From an uncultured Prevotellaceae bacterium (GTDB taxonomy: Bacteria; Bacteroidota; Bacteroidia; Bacteroidales; Bacteroidaceae): a stretch of 56,844 nucleotides of DNA. The notes beneath the pieces were generated by a model that saw only the letters and a program-made list of their open reading frames with translations, searched no databases and had not been told where the DNA came from. The DNA is taken from the NCBI GenBank assembly GCA_902776685.1, contig CACYRB010000015.1, forward strand, positions 1 through 56,844, in the 5' to 3' direction. Below, one piece after another: positions 1-8,972 of the stretch (its first letter is position 1; each line of letters begins with the position of its first letter). Both the position numbers and the translations under genes were made by a program.

Positions 1-125
1 TTGAGGTTGCTGGTATTGCGGCTGTTGAGGTTGCTGGTATTGCGGCTGTTGAGGTTGCTGGTACTGCGGCTGTTGGGGCTGCTGATACTGCGGCTGTTGC
101 GGCTGCTGGTACTGCGGCTGTTGAT
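1..125 (-). repeat. 24-bp tandem repeat coding for a QQPQYQQP tail
   Basis: About five near-identical 24-bp units encode the QQPQYQQP repeat of the TMEM43-like protein. The array runs to the window edge, so the total copy number is unknown. Such in-frame repeats can change copy number by slippage without a frameshift. Confidence 0.9.
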
Positions 126-1458
126 AGGCTTGTGCCGGAGCAGGCTGCGGGCCTTGCGGTGCACCGTTGCGATTAGCCAGTTCCTTCAGCTTCTCCTTAC
201 CCTTGAAGGCGAATACCCAGATGAGGAAGGCAGCAATAGCAAGCAGGATGCAGCCGAGTAGCGGGCGATACCAAATCCATGCGAGAGCAATGACAATCAA
301 ACTCCAGACAAGTCCCACGACGGTGCAGATGGTGCTGACACCGAAGCCGACGATGTTGGCCACGAAGGGAACCACCTTGAGCAGGGTCTCGATGAATCCG
401 AAGATGCCCTTCAGGCCGCCGATAACCATCATGATACCTACGACACGGAGAATCCAGAGCAGCATGCTGTTGGTCTGGTGCTCGCTTTCATACATCTCGT
501 CAGCCGACTTGCTGCCTACGGTCAGCACTTGCAGCGTCTTTTTGTTCTTGGCCTTGAAGGGCTTGAAGGTGTCGCCGGTCACAGTGGCCAGGATGCTCAC
601 CGTTGTGGGCATCACCTTTGTGAACGTCACGCGCACATCACCAATCTGGGGCGACGAGGGCGAAACACCGAAGTAAAGCACGTTGTCGGCAATGTGAACA
701 TAGTCGAGGTCGCGCACCACGGTGGGCTGCTGTACCGAGTCGTTGGCAACGGTCTGAGCAGGAACGTTGGCAGCGGCTGCTGCGGCATTACGCACCGGCG
801 TACCGCCATGCGATACATAGATGCGGCCCGTCTCGGTATCCCACTGCTTTAGCTTGGCATCGTCGAAGTCGAGCGTCAGCGGCTCACGCTTCGAGATGGA
901 ATGAATCTGCGACTCGTTCAGCTTATAGGCTCCGAAGGTAACGTTCTCGGCATACTTCGTGTCGTTCTCAGCCTGGTGCAGGGTGAAGTTCTTGCCCTGA
1001 TAGGCGGGGTCCTTGAACGAACCGGAGTTTACAGGCGAACTTGTCCAGCGCTGCTCATAGGTATAGGTGGTCACCGTCTCCTGTGCACCGCCCAACTTGT
1101 CTTTCTTCTCCTGATGAGCATTTTCTACCCACTGATAGTACTCCACCGTGTGAGCCAGCTGGATAGCCACGGCACCCACGCCATACTGTGTGTCGACGAG
1201 CGAGTCGGTGGTAGTAGCAAGACCAGTTGCATGAACAAGCTGACCCTCAAACTCGGGATTCACCTTCTTCACGTCGGGCATTTCCACGGTCACGCCCTGT
1301 GCTTCGTTGAGCATCTTGGTAGTTTTCACTGCGCGGCCTTCGTTCCACCACAGCAATCCTGTTCCGATACAGAACATCAGGAAGCCGGTGAAGATGCCGC
1401 CAAATGAACTTTTTACACGCGAGCCGTAGCTCGTCCGGGTTACTTCTTGATAAGCCAT
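1..1458 (-). CDS. TMEM43-family membrane protein, C-terminus cut by window edge
   Basis: The minus-strand frame is open from ATG at 1458 to base 1, giving 486 residues without a stop, so the C-terminus lies outside the window. It starts MAYQEVTRTSYGSR and has one N-terminal membrane segment (about residues 20-38, ending in LLWWNEGRA). A long soluble middle part follows, then four or so hydrophobic segments between about residues 330 and 430. This layout matches the TMEM43/LUMA (DUF1625) family. After the last helix comes a Gln/Pro/Tyr-rich tail of 8-residue repeats (QQPQYQQP type). Function in bacteria is unknown. The start follows an AT-rich leader with no clear -7 box. Family call is from remembered motifs, fairly sure. 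Confidence 0.75.
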   Translation of the reverse strand, partial: MAYQEVTRTSYGSRVKSSFGGIFTGFLMFCIGTGLLWWNEGRAVKTTKMLNEAQGVTVEMPDVKKVNPEFEGQLVHATGLATTTDSLVDTQYGVGAVAIQLAHTVEYYQWVENAHQEKKDKLGGAQETVTTYTYEQRWTSSPVNSGSFKDPAYQGKNFTLHQAENDTKYAENVTFGAYKLNESQIHSISKREPLTLDFDDAKLKQWDTETGRIYVSHGGTPVRNAAAAAANVPAQTVANDSVQQPTVVRDLDYVHIADNVLYFGVSPSSPQIGDVRVTFTKVMPTTVSILATVTGDTFKPFKAKNKKTLQVLTVGSKSADEMYESEHQTNSMLLWILRVVGIMMVIGGLKGIFGFIETLLKVVPFVANIVGFGVSTICTVVGLVWSLIVIALAWIWYRPLLGCILLAIAAFLIWVFAFKGKEKLKELANRNGAPQGPQPAPAQAYQQPQYQQPQQPQYQQPQQPQYQQPQQPQYQQPQQPQYQQPQ

Positions 1459-1595
1459 TTTCCTTTTTTTAAATTTAATTAAAATTTGTTAGTTACAATT
1501 TAATAACGATATTTTTTACAATTTATTATATATAGATAGTAAGTATTTCTTTGTATTAGGGTGCCATGATTTTTCTGCTTGGGGGGCTTCATGTA

Positions 1596-1760
1596 TTAAT
1601 CCCTTGTCTTTTTCTTCCTGCGTTGCCTACCAACCTCTTTAGGCGGCGGACTTTCTGGCTGAACACCAGCGCGTTCGCCGAAATCCGTCCTCCTCAGCAA
1701 CTGGTCGAGATATTTCTCGGCATATTGCATGGCGGCCTTGTTGTAAGTTGTTTCCCCCAT
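1596..1760 (-). CDS. 54-aa small hypothetical protein
   Basis: An ATG at 1760 opens a 54-codon frame ending with TAA at 1596. An in-frame TGA four codons upstream fixes the start. The product begins MGETTYNKAAMQYAEKYLDQ, an amphipathic helix-like stretch, and ends in a very basic tail (GRQRRKKKTRD). No signal peptide or membrane segment. A TAnnTTTG -7 box lies 29 bp upstream at 1789-1796. I do not recognise the family. The basic tail suggests nucleic-acid or ribosome contact, which is only inference. Support is the promoter, the protein-like composition and the stop upstream. Confidence 0.55.
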   Translation of the reverse strand: MGETTYNKAAMQYAEKYLDQLLRRTDFGERAGVQPESPPPKEVGRQRRKKKTRD

Positions 1761-1788
1761 GATAAGCTGTCAATAGATTTCACGTTTG

Positions 1789-1796
1789 CAAAGTTA
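1789..1796 (-). promoter_or_regulatory. -7 box (TAACTTTG) for the 54-aa ORF
   Basis: The minus strand reads TAACTTTG, a match to the Bacteroidetes TAnnTTTG -7 consensus, 29 bp before the ATG at 1760. No well-spaced TTTG -33 element is present. Confidence 0.5.
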
Positions 1797-1889
1797 AGGC
1801 ATAATCGCACAAAATGCGTTATCATTTCGTAAAAAAATCTTATCATTTGGCAAATAAATGCAGAAAAATTCCTGTGAATAGAGAAAAGG

Positions 1890-1945
1890 AAGACGGTCGT
1901 TCGAGTGAAATCGCCATAAAGGGGTTGCGCTCGAACGACCGTCTT
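1890..1945 (-). terminator. Hairpin downstream of the AraC regulator
   Basis: Perfect 16-bp inverted repeat (1890-1905 with 1930-1945) around a 24-nt loop, 25 bp past the regulator stop codon. On the minus strand it is followed by CCTTTTCTC, a weak T-tract. Confidence 0.65.
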
Positions 1946-1970
1946 TCACGAAAAAAAAGCTTTTGTCAGT

Positions 1971-3677
1971 TTACGCCCCGGTCTGTTTTTTCGACCTGCG
2001 CTCGACATACTGCGTCGGGGTCACGCCGAACACCTTTTTGAATGCCCGCGTAAAGTTGGGCGTCTCGTTGTAGGCACAGAGCACCGCCACCTGCGCAATG
2101 TTCAGTTCGCTATGGTTGTCAAGCAGGTGTCGGGCGCGTCGCATACGTATCATCTGGAAGAAAGCCTGCGGCGTCTGTCCGGTAACGGCGACAAGTCGCT
2201 GACGGAACTGGAACGGACTCATGTTCATGTGCTCCACCACCGACGCCACGTCAACCTGTCCTTGGTCTATCTGTTCGTTCACCAGTGCCACCGCCTGTTT
2301 CAGGAAGTCGCGGTCGGCGGGCTTCAGGTCGTTGTCCTGCCCCTCCTGTCGGGTGAACATGGCATTGTCGTATTGCAGGTGCAGCTGCTGGTACTGCTCG
2401 CGCAGTTCGTTGATGTCGGCACTCAGCTCACGGTTCACCTTTTGCTGCTGATGATGCCTTCTGCGCATAATCATCCAGATGGTCGCCGCGAGCAACAGCA
2501 GACCGACAACAATGGCAAGTGCCACCCAGCCCATCCGATATTTCGATGCACGCTCAGCCTCGTGTGCCTCGCGCAATTCATTATTCTTATACTGTGCGTC
2601 GTATCGGCTCAGGGCGTCGATGGCCTCGTGGTCGTAGATTGAGTCTTTCAGCTCGCGGTAGCGGTCCATCTCGGCAAAAGCCGCCTTGGGGTTGGTTGTC
2701 TTCAGGGCATTGTAGAGTCCCAGTCGGGCATGACACTCGTTGTAGTGGTCTTTCAGTTTGAGGAAGATTTCGGCTGCCTCGCGGTAGTAACGCACAGCCT
2801 CGCCCTCCTTCTTCTCGGCCATCATCACGCCGCCCATCTGGTTGCAGGCAATACCGAGCGACTGCATGTTGTTGTCGGCACGAAGCTGCGGCAGGGCTTT
2901 CTCCAGGGCAGCCTTTGCCTCGGGAACACGCTTCAGCCACAGCAAGGCCGTCGCCATCTGCGTCTGTCGCACGGCAACCTTGTCTTTCCGTCCGAGCTTC
3001 ACCTCCATCTGATAAGCCGTCTCGGCATATTTCAGCGCGTCGGTCTCCTTGCCCATCGCGTGATACACCTCCGAGGCCATGCCATGCAGCACGGCCAGAC
3101 GCTTCGGGTTGTCGGCCTTCTTACACTCTTCGATACCTCTGAGCACAAACTTCTCGGCCTCGGCAGGACGCTTTGCAGCCATATAGATGCCTGCCAACGT
3201 GTTGAGCGTCGAGCTCATGGCATCGGGATCGCCGCGCCGACGGTCAATCTCGTAGCACTGCTTGGCATAGTCGGCAGCCTGGTCGTAGTCGGCCAGACGA
3301 ATAAAGGCGATGGCCAGAAGGTTCAGACAGTCGCTCTCGCCCACGCGGTCATTACCTTTCTTATATAAGGGCAACGCCTTCCGCCCATACTCGACGGCCT
3401 TCGGATACTGTTGCGAGGCATAGAAATACTCAGCCGACCAATACCACACCTGCAGGCGCAGCGTGTCGGGGTTGGTCTTCGCCGTGAATGTCATCGGCTG
3501 CTCGGTCACCTGGGCATGAAGGAACTGCTCAAACAACCGGTTGGCCACCTGAACATCGGCAGAACGGTCGAACCGCTCCAGCAGGTCATCAACGTTATCA
3601 GCAGTCGCACACAAGGGCATCAGCACCAGCGCCCAAACAAGGACCATGCGCCAAGAAAAATTTTTCGTCTTTTGCAT
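1971..3677 (-). CDS. Membrane-spanning TPR / AraC-type regulator
   Basis: 568 residues from ATG 3677. An earlier TTG at 3701 lies inside the -7 promoter box, so it cannot be the start. Domains in order: signal peptide or anchor (residues 1-26), TPR-type helical repeats (about 40-370), one transmembrane helix (about 382-404), a short coiled coil (408-440), and a C-terminal AraC/XylS double helix-turn-helix (about 468-562, with FRQRLVAVTGQTP and FTRAFKKVFGVTPTQYV). This one-component Bacteroidetes layout puts TPRs in the periplasm and the DNA-binding domain in the cytoplasm. The gene is divergent from a lipoprotein and a large repeat protein, which are possible targets; the signal sensed is unknown. 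Confidence 0.9.
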   Translation of the reverse strand: MQKTKNFSWRMVLVWALVLMPLCATADNVDDLLERFDRSADVQVANRLFEQFLHAQVTEQPMTFTAKTNPDTLRLQVWYWSAEYFYASQQYPKAVEYGRKALPLYKKGNDRVGESDCLNLLAIAFIRLADYDQAADYAKQCYEIDRRRGDPDAMSSTLNTLAGIYMAAKRPAEAEKFVLRGIEECKKADNPKRLAVLHGMASEVYHAMGKETDALKYAETAYQMEVKLGRKDKVAVRQTQMATALLWLKRVPEAKAALEKALPQLRADNNMQSLGIACNQMGGVMMAEKKEGEAVRYYREAAEIFLKLKDHYNECHARLGLYNALKTTNPKAAFAEMDRYRELKDSIYDHEAIDALSRYDAQYKNNELREAHEAERASKYRMGWVALAIVVGLLLLAATIWMIMRRRHHQQQKVNRELSADINELREQYQQLHLQYDNAMFTRQEGQDNDLKPADRDFLKQAVALVNEQIDQGQVDVASVVEHMNMSPFQFRQRLVAVTGQTPQAFFQMIRMRRARHLLDNHSELNIAQVAVLCAYNETPNFTRAFKKVFGVTPTQYVERRSKKQTGA

Positions 3678-3698
3678 AAGATTTGTTAACTTTGCCGA

Positions 3699-3706
3699 CA
3701 AAGATA
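3699..3706 (-). promoter_or_regulatory. -7 box (TATCTTTG) of the TPR-AraC gene
   Basis: TATCTTTG on the minus strand, 21 bp before ATG 3677. It excludes the upstream TTG as a start codon. Confidence 0.65.
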
Positions 3707-3814
3707 CGACAAAATCCTTCTTAATTCACGCTTTTGTATCTTTTTTTTACCAAAATTGGTCCAGATGATAAGAAAATTTGATAAAATGATAACGTTTTTT
3801 TAAGTAAATTTACT

Positions 3815-3822
3815 TAACTTTG
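3815..3822 (+). promoter_or_regulatory. -7 box (TAACTTTG) of the lipoprotein gene
   Basis: TAACTTTG on the plus strand, 80 bp upstream of ATG 3903, implying a 5' UTR of roughly 75 nt. It forms a divergent promoter region with the AraC gene. Confidence 0.6.
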
Positions 3823-3902
3823 CAACCAAGAATAGCAAGAAAAGAGGAATATTAGAAAGAAAATAAAAATAATTAACATTAAAACATTAAACATTAAGCA
3901 AC

Positions 3903-4802
3903 ATGAAAAAGAACTTTATGATGATTGCCATTGCTGCAACCGCAGTGTTCACAATGGCTGCTTGTGGTAACAAGACCGACAAGGGCGAGGGTGCAGACTC
4001 AACAGCAACCGAGCAGAGTGCAGAAGCCAAGTTCGGCCCGATGGGCACCTGGGACTTCCCCGAGACACTCGGCGCACTGAAAGATGTCGACAACATCGAG
4101 TACGTGCTCTTCCCCGGTTTCTATGCCGACGCTATGGAGAAAGGCGAAGACCCTGCCACGGCAACTCAGATTTACTATCGTGCCAGCCTGGTAGAAGCCG
4201 GCGAGAAAGCCTCGAAGGTGAAGGCTGTTGTCGACGTTGACGAGGTTCCCAACTCGTTGCTCATCCCCATCTACAAAGGCGCTACAGCCAAGAAGGGCGA
4301 CATCGTGCTCACTTGGTGGCAGAGCGGTTCGGGCATGCAGCAGGCCATCGTCACCGATGCCTCCAACCCCGCCGAGCCTAAGATCAGCTACCTCACCCTG
4401 AGCTTCAAGGGCGACGGTACCGGCATTGCCGAGAAAGACCAAGACCAGCTTAAGCCCAACTCGTTCATCGTGCTCAGCGACGGCAAGTGGGAGCCCGGAC
4501 AGCCCATCATCGTCAAGAAAGACGGCGACGAGAATCTGGGTATCATCCTCAACATGGACGGCGACAAGATTCTCTGGCAGGGCTTTGCCAGCAAGGTCTA
4601 CGTGTCGAAGAAGAGCGACTGCCGCCTGATGCCGCTGAAACCCGCCATCAACGTAGGCGACAAGGTGAAGTATGAGTTCGTGGGCGAGCTCCGCGACGGT
4701 GCCACCGTCACCAAGTACGACGCCAACATCGGCCGCGTATGGGTGAAGAAAGAAAACTCCGATAAAGAAGAGATCAAGAGCATCTTCGAAATCGAGAAGT
4801 AA
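3903..4802 (+). CDS. Hypothetical lipoprotein (299 aa)
   Basis: Begins MKKNFMMIAIAATAVF followed by a lipobox ending AACGN, so the mature protein should be lipidated at Cys21. The remaining ~280 residues are soluble and rich in beta-type sequence, with several Lys/Asp-Gly turns (DGDENLGIILNMDGDK). I do not recognise a domain. It is transcribed away from the membrane AraC regulator and sits just upstream of a secreted modular protein, so a surface or periplasmic role is likely. No enzymatic motif is visible. Confidence 0.8.
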   Translation: MKKNFMMIAIAATAVFTMAACGNKTDKGEGADSTATEQSAEAKFGPMGTWDFPETLGALKDVDNIEYVLFPGFYADAMEKGEDPATATQIYYRASLVEAGEKASKVKAVVDVDEVPNSLLIPIYKGATAKKGDIVLTWWQSGSGMQQAIVTDASNPAEPKISYLTLSFKGDGTGIAEKDQDQLKPNSFIVLSDGKWEPGQPIIVKKDGDENLGIILNMDGDKILWQGFASKVYVSKKSDCRLMPLKPAINVGDKVKYEFVGELRDGATVTKYDANIGRVWVKKENSDKEEIKSIFEIEK

Positions 4803-4812
4803 CCTCTCTCCG

Positions 4813-4833
4813 TGGGGGGCACTGCCCCCCACT
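4813..4833 (+). other. GC-rich hairpin after the lipoprotein gene
   Basis: GTGGGGGG and CCCCCCAC separated by 5 nt, 11 bp after the stop. There is no T-run, so termination is uncertain. Confidence 0.4.
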
Positions 4834-4842
4834 CCGGTATGC

Positions 4843-4913
4843 CGGAAACACCGGAAACTCCGGGATATCCGAAACATACGGAAGCTCGGGAATCCCCCGG
4901 GAAATCCGGGAAA
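4843..4913 (+). repeat. 9-bp imperfect tandem repeat (CCGGAAACT type)
   Basis: About eight degenerate 9-bp units (CCGGAAACA, CCGGAAACT, CCGGGATAT, CCGAAACAT and so on) fill the gap before ATG 4948. Related tracts occur at 11333-11370, 12041-12088 and, inside era, 51187-51226. Confidence 0.75.
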
Positions 4914-4947
4914 TCACAAAAATTACAACATCTAAAGCAATACAGCT

Positions 4948-7900
4948 ATGAAAAAATTATTTACTTTATTCGCGTTGCTTGGCGCAATGTTCTGCGCCCA
5001 GCAAGCCAGTGCCGCAAGCTACAATCTGTGGATTGCCGGCACACAGGTGACCGACGCCAACAAGAGCAACCTGACCGGTCTCACCAGCAAGGGCTCGATT
5101 AGCGGCGGTACGATTACGTTCAACTCGTCGACCAACGTGCTGACAATCCCCGCTGGTGTCACTATCCAAGCCGAGGGTGCTTACGGCATTGAAGTTGGTG
5201 CCATCAACCTCACCATTCAACTGGGCAATGGCTCTGTAAAAATTATCTCCAACCATAAGGATTACAATGCCATTCGCATGACCAGTACTGGTTATACGCT
5301 TACTATAAAGGGCAACAACTCCGCGTCCAATGGCGATACAAAATCGGGACTTGCCCTTACCGCAGGTGCAAATAAGAGCGGTCTGTACACTCATAACAAG
5401 TGTACTACAACTATTGACGGAGTTTGGCTTACTAGTAGCGGAGGAAAGTGGGGGCTGGACGGTCCCACCTCAAGTAACGGCGAAAAACTTATCATCAAGG
5501 GTTGGTCGCGTGTAGGAGTATCAGGCACAGAGGCTGGTATTGCCGACATTACCAATTTTGAGCTTCAAGACAACATGGAAATTGTTTCTCCATCGGGTGG
5601 CTACTTCAGTAATCGCAAAGTCTTAAATGCCAGCGGTAATGCAGCAACCTCTGTCCAGATTAACCATGCCACCACTCTCTACAATCTTTATATTTGTGGT
5701 ATCCGCCTGAACAATCTCAATGCTAACTACATCGGCACGAAGCTGAAAGCAGCGGGCTATCTCACCTCGGCTGCCAACACAGTGACCTTTAGTGCCACCG
5801 ACAAGAAACTCTCCTTCAACGGAGCAACACTAAAGGCCTCACATACCCATATTATTTTCCATGGAAAATATAGTAGCGATGAAAGTGGTTCATACTTTGA
5901 TGGTGGTCTGACCATGGAATTTGCCGGCACCAATAACCTTCAACAGACCGGCTCATCAGCCGCAATGAATCTCTGGCGCAATACAACCATGCAAGGAACT
6001 GGAACCGTTAACATTACAGCTTCCGGTTGGGATGCCATTATGACTTCTGGCGGTTCAACTACGACCATCACCGGTGGCCTCACAATGAATGCAACGGGTA
6101 CAGGAGGTATTCACGGGTATAAAGATACTTCCGACAAGCTGGTCATCAACAATGCCTCGGTTAACATTAAAGCCACGGCGGGTATGGTCTGCCATACCTT
6201 CAAAGGAGGTATCGAACTGACCAACTGCGACATTGTCAGCCCTTCCGGTCAACATGTCCACTATGCCACTAATACAGACTACCCAGGCTATTATATCGGT
6301 CCGAATGGCTCGTACTCATCCAACGCCACCGTCGTCATCAAGAACGGTGCAACCAGCTATGGTTTTGCCATCCTTGGCCGCTACATCAACTCGAACAACT
6401 ACCAGAACATCTCATGGCAAGGCATCACGGGAACCGTCAGCTATAATCCCACTACCGCTGTTCTCACGTTGAAAGGTGCGACGATAACGAAATCGTCGGG
6501 CAACGAAAACGGTATAACCTACTACAGCAACTACGGACTGAAGAATATCTATCTCGTCGGCAATAACACCATCGAGACCTCTAATGCAGGTATCTGCTTT
6601 GCTACTGCCGCACAGAACGGCACCTATTCCATCACCGGCGACACTCTCACCGTCAAGTCAACGGGTGGGATGGGTATGTATGTACAGACCAGCAATGTCG
6701 ACCTCACTGTCCAGTGCAAGAAATTAGACGTACAGGGTAAAACCTATGGTATCTATGATTCTCAAAACGACCTGAAGTTGACGCTGACCAAGCATGCAAG
6801 CGCAGGTTCAATCTACTATTTCTATGGCCCCGACAGCGGCTCGATGGTGGGAATCGCTTCGCTGACGATGAACACCATGGACTTTGACCCGACGATGTAT
6901 AGTAGCACTGAAGGCGCATACTTTGACGATGCGAGCAAACGCGTGAAGTTAATTACCGGTGACGTGGCAAAGGGTACCATTAAATTCCGTAATCCTTCTA
7001 CCTACTACAACATCAAGATTGCTGGTAAGCAGCTGAACGACTGCAACCGCGACGGTTTCGGAAGCAAGTATATTACCGCAAGCAAGAAACGTGCAGTGAA
7101 ATACGATCCCAATACCAACACGCTCACGCTCGATGGTGCTACGATTACCAACGGCACAACGGTCGGTAATACGCATGGTGCAGGAAACCCAATAGATTGC
7201 TGGATACCCAACCTGACCATCAACACACCCAATGCAAGCACCATCCAGACCACTGACGGCTATTACTACCCGCTGTTTGTCGGTGCCAACACCACGATAA
7301 CAGGCAGTGGAAAACTGACCATTAAGGGTCACTCTAACACTGTCCGCGCTTACAACACGCCTACCATTACCTTCAAAGATGCCAATGTCAGCATCTCTGG
7401 CTCGATAGACACAAGCGGAAACAGTTCTAAGATTGGCGGTGTCGTGGTCGACAACAGTACCGTCACCATTGGCAACCAGATCTACCAAGCCAACTCTGTC
7501 ACCTGGAAGAATGGTTCCGTTCTGCTCAAGCCGCAGGGCGGTAGCTACGACGCAACGGCAGGCTACATGAAGCTGGCCAACGGCAACGCAGCCTATGGCA
7601 TCGAGTTTGGCAAGCTCGTCAGCTACGGCCTGTCAATCGACGGTACCGAGGTGACCAATGCCAACAACACCGACCCGAAGGGCGACGGCAGCTTCAGCTA
7701 CGACCCGAACACGAAGACGCTCAGCGTGAAGAAGAGCTATACAGCTAAGACCAGTGCTAACTTGATTCAAAACAATACTGTAGATGGTCTTGTCATCAAT
7801 TTCACCGCCAATGCCACTCTGACAACCACTGTCAATGTGATTAAGACCGCAAAGAGTGCAACTGTCAAACGAAGCAATTCTTCGATAAAGGTAATCCTCA

Positions 7901-8385
7901 ATGGCAATACGAGCGATAGCTACGTTGGTATTTGGCTAAACGGTACCGGCACATTGACCATCGACAACATGGATATGACAATTAACAGCGGAACGGGAAT
8001 TTATGGTAACGGCACCGGTTCGATACTAAACCTCCAGAAATCTGCCATTGTTATCAATGCCCAGTATAGCTCATGCCTCAACAACTTTGAAAATATCACG
8101 GGTAATGATTGCGGACCTGTATTCCCTGCTGGATCAAAGTTTAGTAATGGACGTGCTGTTGACCAAGACGGCAAACTATTGACTAAAACGACACTCATCA
8201 TCAACCTTGAAGGCACGGGCATCGAGGCTGTCGTGGCCGACGACTTCGACGGTACCGAGGTTGAGGGCGTCGACAATGCCGAAGGCATCTACGACCTGAA
8301 CGGTCGCCGTCTGAACGAACTGCAGCGTGGCGTGAACATCGTACGCCGCCGCGACGGCAGCACCGTGAAGGTGGTGAAGAAGTAA
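4948..8385 (+). CDS. Secreted protein of five repeated beta-rich modules (1145 aa)
   Basis: Signal peptide (residues 1-22, cleaved near ASA-AS), then five related modules starting at residues 25, 245, 471, 687 and 893, about 206-226 residues apart. Each opens with a Y-N/G-L-x-I-x-G motif (YNLWIAGTQVT, YNLYICGIRLN, YGFAILGRYIN, YNIKIAGKQLN, YGLSIDGTEVT), followed by a strand pair like YDPNTNTLTLDGATIT and many short strands rich in Thr, Asn and Gly. This pattern suggests a right-handed beta-helix or carbohydrate-binding fold. The C-terminus (GIYDLNGRRLNELQRGVNIV... KVVKK) is the Prevotella-type terminal motif that resembles type IX secretion signals. No catalytic motif was seen. Likely a cell-surface or secreted binding protein. 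Confidence 0.85.
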   Translation: MKKLFTLFALLGAMFCAQQASAASYNLWIAGTQVTDANKSNLTGLTSKGSISGGTITFNSSTNVLTIPAGVTIQAEGAYGIEVGAINLTIQLGNGSVKIISNHKDYNAIRMTSTGYTLTIKGNNSASNGDTKSGLALTAGANKSGLYTHNKCTTTIDGVWLTSSGGKWGLDGPTSSNGEKLIIKGWSRVGVSGTEAGIADITNFELQDNMEIVSPSGGYFSNRKVLNASGNAATSVQINHATTLYNLYICGIRLNNLNANYIGTKLKAAGYLTSAANTVTFSATDKKLSFNGATLKASHTHIIFHGKYSSDESGSYFDGGLTMEFAGTNNLQQTGSSAAMNLWRNTTMQGTGTVNITASGWDAIMTSGGSTTTITGGLTMNATGTGGIHGYKDTSDKLVINNASVNIKATAGMVCHTFKGGIELTNCDIVSPSGQHVHYATNTDYPGYYIGPNGSYSSNATVVIKNGATSYGFAILGRYINSNNYQNISWQGITGTVSYNPTTAVLTLKGATITKSSGNENGITYYSNYGLKNIYLVGNNTIETSNAGICFATAAQNGTYSITGDTLTVKSTGGMGMYVQTSNVDLTVQCKKLDVQGKTYGIYDSQNDLKLTLTKHASAGSIYYFYGPDSGSMVGIASLTMNTMDFDPTMYSSTEGAYFDDASKRVKLITGDVAKGTIKFRNPSTYYNIKIAGKQLNDCNRDGFGSKYITASKKRAVKYDPNTNTLTLDGATITNGTTVGNTHGAGNPIDCWIPNLTINTPNASTIQTTDGYYYPLFVGANTTITGSGKLTIKGHSNTVRAYNTPTITFKDANVSISGSIDTSGNSSKIGGVVVDNSTVTIGNQIYQANSVTWKNGSVLLKPQGGSYDATAGYMKLANGNAAYGIEFGKLVSYGLSIDGTEVTNANNTDPKGDGSFSYDPNTKTLSVKKSYTAKTSANLIQNNTVDGLVINFTANATLTTTVNVIKTAKSATVKRSNSSIKVILNGNTSDSYVGIWLNGTGTLTIDNMDMTINSGTGIYGNGTGSILNLQKSAIVINAQYSSCLNNFENITGNDCGPVFPAGSKFSNGRAVDQDGKLLTKTTLIINLEGTGIEAVVADDFDGTEVEGVDNAEGIYDLNGRRLNELQRGVNIVRRRDGSTVKVVKK

Positions 8386-8449
8386 AGCCTACCCCCAACC
8401 CCTCCCCAAGGGAGGGGAAACGGGATGGGAAAATGAAAATACATGAAAA

Positions 8450-8486
8450 GGCAAGCCTGCGCAATGTGCAGGCTTGTCTTTTTTAT
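8450..8486 (+). terminator. Rho-independent terminator of the modular protein gene
   Basis: AAGCCTGC pairs with GCAGGCTT around a 7-nt loop and is followed by GTCTTTTTTATT, 65 bp after the stop codon. Confidence 0.8.
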
Positions 8487-8529
8487 TATTGGTGTCCGGT
8501 AAACGCGGCTTTCCAAACCCGCACACCGC

Positions 8530-8587
8530 ATTATGATTTCGACAGAGAGACAAAGAGACAGAGTTTTTTCGACAGAATGACATAAGG
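8530..8587. repeat. Direct repeat copy 1 (GACAGAGAGACA... ACATAAGGA)
   Basis: This ~58-bp stretch recurs at 8845-8911 in the same orientation with a different number of GAGACA units. The two copies flank the compound inverted repeat at 8598-8816. Confidence 0.85.
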
Positions 8588-8597
8588 AAATTTGTTT

Positions 8598-8816
8598 ATT
8601 GGTATCTGGTAAATGCGGCCTGAAGGGCCAGCAAGCTAATAGCCCAAGGCATCGCCTTGGGTCGTCAGGATGTTTAAATTGCGCCCTGAAGGGCCAAAAG
8701 CATTTATTTACAGTCTTTTGCCCTTACAGGGCGTGTTTTACTGGCACAACCTACCCAGGGTGTTACCCTGGGCTATTAGCTTACCGGCCCTTCAGGCCGT
8801 TTTTACCAGACACAAT
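8598..8816. repeat. Compound inverted repeat with nested hairpins
   Basis: Two arms of about 100 bp (8598-8700 and 8711-8816) are imperfect reverse complements. Each arm holds three small hairpins: GGCCTGAAGGGCC, CCCAAGGCATCGCCTTGGG (in the other arm CCCAGGGTAACACCCTGGG) and GCCCTGAAGGGC. The middle hairpins differ between arms yet each remains perfectly paired. A partial copy of the element end (TTATTGGTGTCCGGTAAACG) lies at 8486-8505. Confidence 0.85.
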
Positions 8817-8844
8817 AATTTTTTATTTTAACGCGGAGTGCCGC

Positions 8845-8911
8845 GTTATGATTTCGACAGAGAGACAGAGAGACAGAGAGACAGAGTTTTTTCGACAGAA
8901 TGACATAAGGA
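8845..8911. repeat. Direct repeat copy 2
   Basis: Second copy of the repeat at 8530-8587, with one or more extra GAGACA units. It is preceded by a short palindrome ACGCGGAGTGCCGCGT (8831-8846). Confidence 0.85.
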
Positions 8912-8972
8912 CACGTTTATAGTTCATAGTGCATAGTTGGCGGGCCGTGTATTGAAAAGATTAAATAGCATA

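Noticed and set aside
3699-3701. TTG start for the AraC regulator at 3701
   Set aside because: It overlaps the -7 promoter box; the ATG at 3677 gives a proper signal peptide. The same reasoning rejected TTG starts of guaB (30442), lptB (38150) and mlaE (38235).
8599-8922. 107-codon plus-strand frame in the repeat island
   Set aside because: It is translated from the compound inverted repeat and flanking direct repeat; no independent coding signal.
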